Below are positions 1 to 7,105 of a stretch of 64,000 nucleotides of DNA, piece by piece (the stretch's first letter is position 1; each line of letters starts with the position of its first letter). The position numbers were made by a program, and so were the translations under genes. Location of the stretch: the NCBI RefSeq assembly GCF_021245725.1, contig NZ_JAJGSX010000003.1:186001-250000 (forward strand). The letters are read 5' to 3'. The DNA comes from Pseudonocardia sp. TRM90224. GTDB taxonomy: Bacteria > Actinomycetota > Actinomycetes > Mycobacteriales > Pseudonocardiaceae. The notes under the pieces were generated by a model, which saw only the letters and a list, made by a program, of their open reading frames with translations, made no database searches and had not been told where the DNA came from.

Positions 1-306
1 GACGGCGACGGTGACGACGGCGATGGCGATGGTGACGGCGGTGGTGACAACGGCCGTGGTGGTGACAACGGCCGCGGCGACAACGGCCGTGGTGGCGGCG
101 ACAACGGTGGCGACAACAACGGCAACGACGGCGGCGCCACCTTCCGCAGCGAGAACCGCACCCCGTCGACGGTCGGCGCCGCGGCGCCGACCTCCGGCGC
201 GGCGACGCTGGCGAGCACCAGCAACCCCAACCCGGCCGCTCGCCGCGCACCCAACCCACCACCGCCCAGTACCCAATCCGGCCCGGCGGCCGTTCCGACG
301 GGGTGA
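1..306 (+). CDS. C-terminal tail of a penicillin-binding protein (partial, probably ponA/PBP1A-type)
   Basis: The frame starting at base 1 is open to TGA at 304-306 and enters from outside the window, so no start codon is visible. It encodes a low-complexity tail: about 40 residues of Gly, Asp and Asn repeats ([15 protein letters not shown]-like), then a Pro/Ser/Thr/Ala-rich stretch. No domain is visible. Actinobacterial class A PBPs of the ponA1 type end in such Gly/Pro-rich tails, and ponA1 lies just upstream of a GT87 protein and the rpsF-dnaB cluster in mycobacteria, so the identity is inferred from synteny. The stop overlaps the GTG start of the next gene, which suggests translational coupling. 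Confidence 0.55.
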   Translation, partial: DGDGDDGDGDGDGGGDNGRGGDNGRGDNGRGGGDNGGDNNGNDGGATFRSENRTPSTVGAAAPTSGAATLASTSNPNPAARRAPNPPPPSTQSGPAAVPTG

Positions 307-1880
307 AGCCCGGAGCCGGTCGGGGGGCCGTTTCGCAGGTACCAGCAGCAGTGCGCGTCGTGCCGACGTGGACTGAGCCTCTTGCTGCGTCGGCGAGCCG
401 ACTGATCGGCGGACCGCTCGGGCGCCACGCACTCGTCGGCCGGAGCCTGTTCTGGACGCCGCTGCGCGCCGTGCTGCTGCTCGCGGTGGTCACGCTGGCG
501 CTCGGCTGGCTGGGCAAAGCGCCCTGCCTGCAGCAGTACACGACCGAGAGCGGGTCGATCGAGCTCGACTGGAGCGCCGACCGCCAATACGTGGCGATGT
601 GCTACTCGGACACGATCCCGCTGTGGGGGCTCGAAGGCACGAACGTCGGCAGCGTCCCTTACCGCGACCCGTGGATCGAGAACGAGGGCAAGCCGGACGA
701 GAAGGTGCGGTACGTCGAGTACCCCGTCCTCACCGGCTTCTTCCAGTACGTCAACGGACGGCTTGCCGACGGCTGGACCGAGCTCGCGCAGACGGTCCCG
801 TTGATGCCGACAGCGCTCACCGTCGTCATGTACTTCAACATCACCGCGATCTGGCTCGCGTTCGCGTGGCTCGCCGTGGTGTGGGCGGTGCGCGCGATGC
901 GCCGCACGCGGCCGTGGGACGCCGCGCTCGTCGCGATCTCGCCGCTCGTGATCGTGCATGCCTTCACGAACTGGGACACCCCTGCCGTCGCCTTCGCGAC
1001 CATGGGCCTGCTGGCGTTGGCCAGACGCCGGCCGGTGCTGGCCGGGGTGCTGCTCGGGATCGGCGGTGCGTTCAAGTTCTACCCGCTGCTGTTGCTGCTG
1101 CCCGTCCTTCTGGTGGGGTTGCGACGACGTGAGCTGGGTCAATCCGTGCGCACGATCGTCAGCACCGTAGTCGTCTGGGCGGCCATCAACGCGCCGATCG
1201 CGATCCTCTACCCGGTCGGCTGGTGGGAGTTCTTCCGGCTCAACCAGACGCGACATGCCGACCCCGACTCGCTGTACTTCATCGTCTCCCACCTGTCCGG
1301 CTGGCCGGGTTTCGACGGTGAGCTCGCCGACTGGCAGGCGCCCTCGGTCCTCAACGCCGTGACCGCGGCGCTGTTCATCGTCTGCTGCATCGCCATCGCC
1401 GTGCTGGCGTTGCGGGCCCCACGAACACCGCGGATCGCGTCGCTCGCTTTCCTGGTGGTGGCGGCGTTCCTGCTGGTCAACAAGGTGTGGAGCCCGCAGT
1501 ACTCGCTGTGGCTCGTCCCGCTCGCCGTGCTCGCGCTCCCCCGGTGGCGACTGCTGCTGGCGTGGATGCTCGTCGATGCGCTGGTGTGGGTGCCACGCAT
1601 GTTCTACTTCCTCGGCACCGCGCACAAGGGCGTGCCGGAGGGCTACTTCTTCGGCGCGGTCCTGCTGCGTGACGCGATGGTCGTGATGCTCTGCGTCCTC
1701 GTCGTCCGCTCGGTGCTGAGGCCCGAGGAGGACCCGGTGCGCACCGCCGTCGGGCTCGACGAGGACGACCCCGACTGGCCGCCGCCACCCGTCCCGGACC
1801 CGGCGCCGGCGCCCGTCCCCGCAGCCGTCACACCGTCTCCAACCCCCAGGGCCGAACTGGATACATCGCGGGCCCGCTGA
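303..1880 (+). CDS. GT87-family integral membrane glycosyltransferase (GT-C fold)
   Basis: A polytopic membrane protein of 525 residues with about ten hydrophobic segments after a first one near residues 55-70. Conserved GT87/DUF2029 features are an acidic segment after TM1 (YSDTIPLW), [32 protein letters not shown] and [15 protein letters not shown]. These proteins use polyprenyl-phosphate sugars, often mannose, to build envelope glycans outside the membrane. The GTG start overlaps the preceding stop (GTGA). A Pro-rich tail of about 50 residues is cytosolic or disordered. It corresponds in position to the GT87 gene next to ponA1 in mycobacteria. A paralogue lies inverted at 2500-3930. Substrate and linkage cannot be told from sequence. 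Confidence 0.85.
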   Translation: MKPGAGRGAVSQVPAAVRVVPTWTEPLAASASRLIGGPLGRHALVGRSLFWTPLRAVLLLAVVTLALGWLGKAPCLQQYTTESGSIELDWSADRQYVAMCYSDTIPLWGLEGTNVGSVPYRDPWIENEGKPDEKVRYVEYPVLTGFFQYVNGRLADGWTELAQTVPLMPTALTVVMYFNITAIWLAFAWLAVVWAVRAMRRTRPWDAALVAISPLVIVHAFTNWDTPAVAFATMGLLALARRRPVLAGVLLGIGGAFKFYPLLLLLPVLLVGLRRRELGQSVRTIVSTVVVWAAINAPIAILYPVGWWEFFRLNQTRHADPDSLYFIVSHLSGWPGFDGELADWQAPSVLNAVTAALFIVCCIAIAVLALRAPRTPRIASLAFLVVAAFLLVNKVWSPQYSLWLVPLAVLALPRWRLLLAWMLVDALVWVPRMFYFLGTAHKGVPEGYFFGAVLLRDAMVVMLCVLVVRSVLRPEEDPVRTAVGLDEDDPDWPPPPVPDPAPAPVPAAVTPSPTPRAELDTSRAR

Positions 1881-1902
1881 CGCGTGAGGCAGTATCGGAT
1901 CC

Positions 1903-2496
1903 GTGGATGCCGATCAGGTCCTTGCGGCGGTGCGGCGGTTCGAACGCCGCCCGGCCGACCGTCCCGACCTGAAACGTGCTGCCGTCGCCATCACGCTCCT
2001 CGACGAGCCGAGTGGGCCGGCGTTCCTGCTCACCAGGCGCGCTGCTGGGCTGCGCGGCCACGCGGGACAGTGGGCGCTGCCCGGCGGCCGTGCGGAGCCC
2101 GGTGAGCAGGCGGGCGACGCGGCCCGCCGGGAGCTCGCCGAGGAGCTCGGACTGCACCTCGGCTCCGACGCGGAGTTGGGCATGCTCGACGACTACCCGA
2201 CCCGCTCCGGGTACGTCATCACCCCGGTGGTCGTCTGGGCCGGCACCGTCCCCGAGATCGTCCCGAACCCCGCCGAGGTCGGCGAGGTCTACCGGGTGCC
2301 GCTGGAGCTGATCGACGTCGAGCCGCGGTTCATCACGATCCCGGAGTCCGATTCGCCGGTGATCCAGGTGCCGCTCTTCGGCCGCTACTTGCACGCCCCG
2401 ACCGCCGCGGTGCTCTACCAGTTCTGCGAGGTCGTGCTGCACGGCCGCGCGACGCGTGTTGCGCACCTCGAGCAGCCGGTGTTCGCCTGGCGCTAG
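1903..2496 (+). CDS. NUDIX hydrolase, CoA pyrophosphatase-like
   Basis: A 197-residue protein with a complete NUDIX box at about residues 60-83: GGRAEPGEQ, then seven residues, then RELAEELGL, matching G-x5-E-x7-REUxEExGU. The preceding stretch with AVAITLLDE and RRAAGLRGHAGQWALPGG fits the NUDT7/CoA-diphosphatase subgroup, which cleaves the pyrophosphate of CoA and related nucleotides. The GTG start gives MDADQVL and lies 22 bp after the upstream GT87 stop, so it probably belongs to the same transcript. It is convergent with the second GT87 gene; only 3 bp separate their stop codons. Confidence 0.88.
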   Translation: MDADQVLAAVRRFERRPADRPDLKRAAVAITLLDEPSGPAFLLTRRAAGLRGHAGQWALPGGRAEPGEQAGDAARRELAEELGLHLGSDAELGMLDDYPTRSGYVITPVVVWAGTVPEIVPNPAEVGEVYRVPLELIDVEPRFITIPESDSPVIQVPLFGRYLHAPTAAVLYQFCEVVLHGRATRVAHLEQPVFAWR

Positions 2497-2499
2497 GCG

Positions 2500-3930
2500 C
2501 TAGGCCGACGTGCGGGCCGGCAGCAGGTCGGCCTGGCGTCTGGCGGCGAGCTTGTCGGGCAACGTCAGGAACACCACGAACAGCGCCACGAGCAGCACGG
2601 CGCGGCCCCAGACGCCGAGCGCGACGGCCTGCGCCGCGAACCCCTCGTCGATGCCGAAGTCCTTGCCGATGTGGATCGTGTAGTACCAGCGGAAGATGCC
2701 GATGCCCATGCACAGGTCGGCGATCAGGTAGAGGATCACCCACCGCCACGGCACCGCCAGCAGCGCGAAGAACGGCAGCAGCCAGAGCGTGTACTGCGGG
2801 GAGTGGACCTTGTGCAGCAGCATGAAGCCGCACAGCATCGCGCCGCTCACCCCGACCCAGGGGTAGACCCCGTCGCGGCGCCACCGCCAGAGCCCCACCG
2901 CTGCCGCCACGGCGAACGACAGCAGCACCAGCGTGGGCGAGAGCCAGTCCATCAGCTCCTGGAAATCGACGTTCTCCGGCTTCGACTCGGGCCGGAAACC
3001 CCAGTACCAGATCGAGTTGGTGGTGATGTCGACCTTGCGCAGCTGCTGGAAGGCGAAGGACGCCCGCCAGCCGGTGTAGCCGACGAGCGCGAAGGGGATG
3101 TTGACCAGCGCCACCGTCAGCGCCGCGGCGATCGGTGCCTGCACGGCGCCGCGCCAGTCGAGCCGCCCCGGCCGGGACATGACCAGCACATACAGCGCGA
3201 GCGGCAGCACGAACGCGCCCGGGTAGAGCTTGAACGCGAACCCGAGGCCGAGCAGCACCCCCGCGATGACGCCGCGCTGGGCGACCGAGAGGCGCGACCG
3301 CCAGCCGTGCATCACGTAGACGGCCCCGACGGCGCACGCCACCACCGGGAGGTCCCAGTTGTGGAAGGCGTAGAGGACGACGGGCGGGCCGAGCGCCCAC
3401 ACGAGCGCCCGCCAGCGCGTGAGCTTGCCCAGCATCCAGCCCGTCGCCAGCCCGAACGGCGCCATCAGCAGCGCCGACCAGAACAGGAAGCCGGCGTCGT
3501 TCGTCGCGAAGATCGCGCCCGCCCAGATGAGCAGCCCGGTGAGCACCGGGTACTCGACGGTGCCGCCGCGCAGCGCGCCGTTGGGCTCGATGGACCCGTT
3601 GACGTAGGGGAAGACGTGCTTGTCGATGTCCCGGCCGACCCAGAGGTACTGGATGTCCGAGTAGCAGACGTCGCGCTCGGGGCGGAGGCTGCCCGGATTC
3701 GTGTTGGCGTACTGCCAGATCGGGTCGCTGCGCGCGGGGAGGCTGCGGCCCAGCTCGTCGAACTCGGGCCCGACGCAGCGCACCTTGTTGGCGTAGCCGG
3801 CCAGCAGCGTCAGGCCGGTGAGCAGGACGACGACCGCGAGCAGCAGCCGAGCCGTTCTGGCCCCGCGCCTGGGCGCCGGCGCGGGCTCGGCCACAGGCGC
3901 GTGTCCTTCCTCGACATCGACACTGGTCAC
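2500..3930 (-). CDS. GT87-family integral membrane glycosyltransferase, second copy
   Basis: A paralogue of the 303-1880 protein on the opposite strand, about 476 residues. It shares the landmarks YSDIQYLW, VFPYVNGSIEP, EYPVLTGLLIW, FHNWDLPVVACA, AFKLYPGAFVLP and HSPQYTLWLLPFFALL in the same order, with about ten membrane segments. I place the start at GTG 3930-3928 (MTSVDVEEG) because it overlaps the stop of the upstream endonuclease IV gene as GTGA; the open frame itself runs further upstream. The coupling to a DNA repair gene is odd and probably positional. The role is presumably envelope glycan mannosylation or a similar reaction. Confidence 0.85.
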   Translation of the reverse strand: MTSVDVEEGHAPVAEPAPAPRRGARTARLLLAVVVLLTGLTLLAGYANKVRCVGPEFDELGRSLPARSDPIWQYANTNPGSLRPERDVCYSDIQYLWVGRDIDKHVFPYVNGSIEPNGALRGGTVEYPVLTGLLIWAGAIFATNDAGFLFWSALLMAPFGLATGWMLGKLTRWRALVWALGPPVVLYAFHNWDLPVVACAVGAVYVMHGWRSRLSVAQRGVIAGVLLGLGFAFKLYPGAFVLPLALYVLVMSRPGRLDWRGAVQAPIAAALTVALVNIPFALVGYTGWRASFAFQQLRKVDITTNSIWYWGFRPESKPENVDFQELMDWLSPTLVLLSFAVAAAVGLWRWRRDGVYPWVGVSGAMLCGFMLLHKVHSPQYTLWLLPFFALLAVPWRWVILYLIADLCMGIGIFRWYYTIHIGKDFGIDEGFAAQAVALGVWGRAVLLVALFVVFLTLPDKLAARRQADLLPARTSA

Positions 3931-4712
3931 GGCGGCGCCTGGCCGGAAGCGACCTGCGCGCGGAGGTACTCGATGTCGGCGGACTGCCCCTCGACGGGCG
4001 TCTCCACGACGACGGGCGCCCCTGCGGCGGCACACACTGCGGCAAGCATCTCGGGAGGAATGGTGCCATCGCCGATGTTGGCGTGCCGATCCCGTGCCGA
4101 ACCGAACTCGTCGCGCGAGTTGTTGAGGTGCACCAGGTCGATCCGGCCGGTGATCGCCTTGGCCCGTTCGACGACGTCGACGAGGTCCTCGCCGGCCGCG
4201 AAGGCGTGGCAGGTGTCGAGGCAGAAGCCCAGCCCGAACTCGCCGACGGCGTCCCACAGCCGTGCGAGCGCGTCGAACTTGCGCGCCATCGCGTTCTCGC
4301 CGCCAGCGGTGTTCTCGATGAAGACGGGGACGGCGAACCCGCCCTCGCCGCTCTGCCGCTCGACGAACTTGCGCCAGTTGTCGAAGCCCTTGGCCGGGTC
4401 CTCACCCGCGGTGACGTGGCCGCCGTGCACGACCAAGCCGATGGCACCGACCTCGGCGGCCGCCTCGGCGTGCTGCACGACGATCTTGCGGGACGGGATC
4501 CGGATGCGGTTGTTCAGCGACGCGAGGTTCACGACGTAGGGCGAGTGCACGACTACCGCGAGGTCGGACTCGCGCAGCTGCTCCGCCTGCGGGTGCGAGG
4601 GCGGCTTCTTCCAGCCCTGTGGATCCGAGAGGAACATCTGCACGATCGCCGCGCCGCGCTCGGCAGCCGCGGCGATGGGGTCGTCCTCGTACACATGGGC
4701 CCCGATGAGCAT
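3927..4712 (-). CDS. nfo: Deoxyribonuclease IV / AP endonuclease family (Nfo-like)
   Basis: A 261-residue TIM-barrel protein of the endonuclease IV family, which cleaves DNA 5' to abasic sites in base excision repair using three Zn ions. Metal ligands typical of the family are visible: His in VVHSPYVVN, His in VVHGGHVTA, Glu in VFIENTAGGEN, Asp and His in CLDTCHAFAAG, His in VHLNNSR, DRHANIGDG and the final Glu in VVVETPV. Length is normal for short actinobacterial Nfo proteins. ATG at 4712 gives MLIGAHVYEDD, the conserved N-terminus. It is divergent from the rpsF operon and coupled to the downstream GT87 gene by a GTGA overlap. Confidence 0.92.
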   Translation of the reverse strand: MLIGAHVYEDDPIAAAAERGAAIVQMFLSDPQGWKKPPSHPQAEQLRESDLAVVVHSPYVVNLASLNNRIRIPSRKIVVQHAEAAAEVGAIGLVVHGGHVTAGEDPAKGFDNWRKFVERQSGEGGFAVPVFIENTAGGENAMARKFDALARLWDAVGEFGLGFCLDTCHAFAAGEDLVDVVERAKAITGRIDLVHLNNSRDEFGSARDRHANIGDGTIPPEMLAAVCAAAGAPVVVETPVEGQSADIEYLRAQVASGQAPP

Positions 4713-4800
4713 GTCGGCCAGAGTAGTGAAGAGCCCCGACAGTGCCGCCGCCCCGTCCGGCCGCCGTCAACCCGGAACATCACCGCTGGTAACCTGTAGG

Positions 4801-4880
4801 CCGCACCACCGACTGGCACCCACCTGGGCTGCCGAGGCCGCCGCCCGTTTGCCGGGCGGCACGTTTCTGTCGGGGTGCGG
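4801..4880 (+). promoter_or_regulatory. Structured rpsF leader, candidate S6:S18 autoregulatory RNA
   Basis: Bases 4801-4813 (CCGCACCACCGAC) pair perfectly with 4869-4880 apart from one bulged A. Inside lies an 8-bp hairpin, 4840-4847 with 4853-4860, loop TTTGC. The structure ends about 63 nt before the rpsF start. Ribosomal protein S6:S18 leaders are known from many bacteria as a stem with a bulge that presents an ACCG sequence to the S6:S18 dimer; here ACCG falls at the bulge. The assignment is by position and shape only. An alternative is a simple attenuator. Confidence 0.55.
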
Positions 4881-4943
4881 TGAGAACCTCCTGTCGCGGA
4901 TCGACCGCGGCCGTTTCTAGTCCATAGGAGGTGAGTGGTTCTC

Positions 4944-5264
4944 ATGCGTCACTACGAGCTCATGGTCATTCTCGACCCCAGCCTCGACGAGCGCACCGTC
5001 ACGCCGTCGCTGGAGACCTTCCTCAACGTCGTCAAGAACGACGGAGGCACCGTCGAGAAGATCGAGGTGTGGGGCAAGCGCCGCCTCGCCTACGAGATCA
5101 ACAAGCACGCCGAGGGCATCTACTCGGTGCTCGAGGTCACCTGTGAGCCGGCCACGGTCGCCGAGCTCGACCGCCAGCTCGGGCTCAACGAGTCCGTGCT
5201 GCGCACCAAGGTCCTGCGCCGCGAGCCGAAGCGGGCCGCAGCGCCCGCAGCCGTCGCGAGCTGA
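4944..5264 (+). CDS. rpsF: 30S ribosomal protein S6
   Basis: A 106-residue S6 with the conserved opening [15 protein letters not shown] and the core [22 protein letters not shown]. It binds 16S rRNA next to S18 in the platform of the small subunit. I choose ATG 4944 rather than the in-frame GTG at 4935 because AGGAGG (4926-4931) is correctly spaced and MRHYE is the family start. It is the first gene of the rpsF-ssb-rpsR-rplI operon and follows a structured leader. The C-terminus is a short Ala-rich tail. Confidence 0.97.
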   Translation: MRHYELMVILDPSLDERTVTPSLETFLNVVKNDGGTVEKIEVWGKRRLAYEINKHAEGIYSVLEVTCEPATVAELDRQLGLNESVLRTKVLRREPKRAAAPAAVAS

Positions 5265-5274
5265 GGCGGCTGCC

Positions 5275-5799
5275 ATGGCAGGCGAGACTGTGATCACCGT
5301 GGTCGGCAACCTCACCGCCGACCCCGAGCTGCGGTTCACCCCGTCCGGTGCGGCGGTCGCCAACTTCACCGTGGCTGCCACGCCGCGCACCTTCGACCGC
5401 CAGAGCGGCGAGTGGAAGGACGGCGACGCGCTGTTCATGCGGTGCAACGTGTGGCGCCAGGCAGCGGAGAACGTCGCCGAGACCCTCACCCGCGGCATGC
5501 GGGTCATGGTGTCGGGCCGGCTGCGCCAGCGCTCCTTCGAGACCCGTGAGGGCGAGAAGCGCACGGTCGTCGAGCTCGAGGTCGACGAGGTCGGCCCCTC
5601 GCTCCGCTACGCCACCGCGAAGGTCAACAAGGTCAGCCGTGGCAGTGGTGGCGGCGGCTTCGGTGGCGGCGGCGGTGGTGGTGCCGGAGGTGGCGGCGGC
5701 GGTGGCGGCGGCTACGGCGGCCCGCCTGCCGACGACCCGTGGGGCTCCGCGCCCCCGGCCGGCAGCGGCTCCATGGCCGACGACGAGCCCCCGTTCTAG
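5275..5799 (+). CDS. ssb: Single-stranded DNA-binding protein
   Basis: A 174-residue SSB. The OB fold spans about residues 1-115 ([47 protein letters not shown]), followed by a Gly-rich linker of about 50 residues. It ends in the acidic tip DDEPPF that recruits replication and repair partners. It coats single-stranded DNA as a tetramer. The start ATG 5275 lies 10 bp after rpsF. Co-transcription with S6 and S18 is the usual bacterial arrangement. Confidence 0.97.
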   Translation: MAGETVITVVGNLTADPELRFTPSGAAVANFTVAATPRTFDRQSGEWKDGDALFMRCNVWRQAAENVAETLTRGMRVMVSGRLRQRSFETREGEKRTVVELEVDEVGPSLRYATAKVNKVSRGSGGGGFGGGGGGGAGGGGGGGGGYGGPPADDPWGSAPPAGSGSMADDEPPF

Positions 5800-5873
5800 T
5801 CGCCCAGCTCTGAGCACCTGAGACCACTTCCGCCTTCTCGGCGGACATCGAGCAACAACCAGGAGTACCTCCA

Positions 5874-6110
5874 ATGGCCAAGCCCGTCCTGCGCAAGCCG
5901 AAGAAGAAGGTGTGCGCGTTCTGCAAGGACAAGGCCCAGTACATCGACTACAAGGACACCGGCCTGCTGCGGAAGTTCATCTCCGACCGCGGCAAGATCC
6001 GTGCCCGCCGGGTCACCGGCAACTGCCGTCAGCACCAGCGTGACGTCGCGGTCGCGGTCAAGAACTCCCGCGAGGTCGCACTGCTGCCCTACACCTCGAC
6101 CGCTCGCTGA
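5874..6110 (+). CDS. rpsR: 30S ribosomal protein S18, zinc-binding form
   Basis: A 78-residue S18 with the core [26 protein letters not shown]. It keeps the four-ligand zinc motif (VCAFCKDK and GNCRQHQ), so it is the C+ form. Actinobacteria often also encode a C- paralogue used in zinc starvation. It partners S6 in the 30S platform and probably in the leader RNA complex. The spacing to ssb is 74 bp, with AGGAG (5861-5865) ahead of the ATG. Confidence 0.96.
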   Translation: MAKPVLRKPKKKVCAFCKDKAQYIDYKDTGLLRKFISDRGKIRARRVTGNCRQHQRDVAVAVKNSREVALLPYTSTAR

Positions 6111-6124
6111 GGAGGAGTAGTCAC

Positions 6125-6574
6125 ATGAAGCTCATCCTCACCGCCGACGTCCCGAACCTGGGTGCGCCCGGCGACATCGTCGAGGTCAAGGACGGCTACG
6201 GCCGCAACCTGCTGCTGCCCCGCAAGCTGGCCATCGTCGCCACGCGCGGTGCCGAGAAGCAGGTTGCTGCCATCCAGCGCGCGCAGCGCGCCCGTCAGAT
6301 CCGCGACCTCGGCCACGCCAAGGAGGTCGCCGGCGAGCTCGGCTCGCTGTCGGTGAAGATCAAGTCGAAGGCGGCGGGCGACAGCGGCCGTCTCTTCGGC
6401 TCGGTCACCGCGGCCGACGTCGTCGACGCCGTCCGCGCGGCCGGCGGCCCCCCGCTCGACAAGCGGGCCGTCGAGATCAGCGGCCAGATCAAGTCCGTCG
6501 GCACGCACCCCGTGACCGTCCGGTTGCACCCGGAGGTCACCGCGGAGCTGTCGGTCGAGGTCGTCGCGAGCTGA
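6125..6574 (+). CDS. rplI: 50S ribosomal protein L9
   Basis: A 149-residue L9 with the N-terminal RNA-binding domain ([13 protein letters not shown]...[16 protein letters not shown]), a long connecting helix (about 45-75) and the C-terminal domain ([12 protein letters not shown]...[12 protein letters not shown]). It lies 14 bp after rpsR with AGGAGG ahead of the ATG. It is the last gene of the ribosomal/SSB operon and is followed by a strong terminator. Confidence 0.97.
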   Translation: MKLILTADVPNLGAPGDIVEVKDGYGRNLLLPRKLAIVATRGAEKQVAAIQRAQRARQIRDLGHAKEVAGELGSLSVKIKSKAAGDSGRLFGSVTAADVVDAVRAAGGPPLDKRAVEISGQIKSVGTHPVTVRLHPEVTAELSVEVVAS

Positions 6575-6599
6575 TCGGCATTCGTCACGCACCGTGATC

Positions 6600-6636
6600 G
6601 GGGCGGGACCGAGGCACACCGCCTCCGTCCCGCCCC
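6600..6636 (+). terminator. Intrinsic terminator after rplI
   Basis: GGGGCGGGA (6600-6608) pairs with TCCCGCCCC (6628-6636), and an inner GAGG/CCTC stem extends the hairpin. It lies 26 bp after the rplI stop. There is no long T tract, only GTTCACTTTCG, which is common for actinobacterial terminators. It separates the ribosomal operon from dnaB. Confidence 0.75.
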
Positions 6637-6804
6637 GTTCACTTTCGTGTCGCTCGGCGGAGGATGCTCACGGTGATCGTCCAGCGCGCCACGCACAGGT
6701 GACGCGGCCGTCGCCGAACGACTGCTCGGGTGCGCCGGACGGACGCTTTCGAGCACCGCCGCGACACGCCGAAAACCGGTTCGCGGCGTGTCGCGGAAGA
6801 GAAG

Positions 6805-6923
6805 TTGTCCACAGCTATCCTCAATGTCGTGACCAGCGGATTCGACCGCGGATCGATAGTTGTCCCCACTCCGTCCACAGGTCGCCCCTCCGGCTTTCCT
6901 GGGCGGGAGCCGATCCGTCCACA
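6805..6923 (+). promoter_or_regulatory. Cluster of DnaA-box-like nonamers upstream of dnaB
   Basis: TTGTCCACA at 6805-6813 matches the actinobacterial DnaA box. TTGTCCCCA at 6860-6868 has one mismatch. CCGTCCACA occurs at 6871-6879 and 6915-6923. All four share one orientation within 120 bp of otherwise gene-free DNA. They could be DnaA control of dnaB or DnaA titration sites. No AT-rich unwinding region is visible, so this is not oriC itself. Confidence 0.5.
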
Positions 6924-7060
6924 GGTCGTCCCCAGCACCGCGCACAGGGCGGTTCGACTTCCCGCTCCGCGCCCCTTACCGTGCCTGGCGGGATGTCGAA
7001 GCCCGGCAGTCGCCACGTCTTCTGTTCATCGGAACGTCACTCCCACCTGGCTGGACCACA

Positions 7061-7082
7061 TCGAACTTTTGTTCGATATACT
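7061..7082 (+). promoter_or_regulatory. dnaB promoter with LexA (SOS) box
   Basis: TCGAACTTTTGTTCGA (7061-7076) is a perfect palindrome matching the mycobacterial LexA consensus TCGAAC-N4-GTTCGA. It abuts a -10-like TATACT at 7077-7082, so LexA binding would block this promoter. The expected transcript start is about 17 nt before the dnaB ATG. The -35 region is weak (around TGGACC, 7052-7057). Confidence 0.7.
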
Positions 7083-7105
7083 GCGTGTTGGGGGTGACGC
7101 TGCGT

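Noticed and set aside
11-376. Open frame in another phase (Thr/Val-rich) across the Gly/Asp repeat
   Set aside because: It is a shadow of the repetitive GGC/GAC codons. The first frame gives the plausible PBP tail with a stop coupled to the next gene.
2333-4447. 704-residue minus frame and a 622-residue plus frame at 2671-4539
   Set aside because: Both lie over the GT87 and endonuclease IV genes in other frames and have Arg/Ala- or His/Glu-rich composition typical of high-GC shadows.
6805-6923. oriC
   Set aside because: Only four DnaA-like boxes, no AT-rich unwinding element and no dnaA/dnaN next to it.
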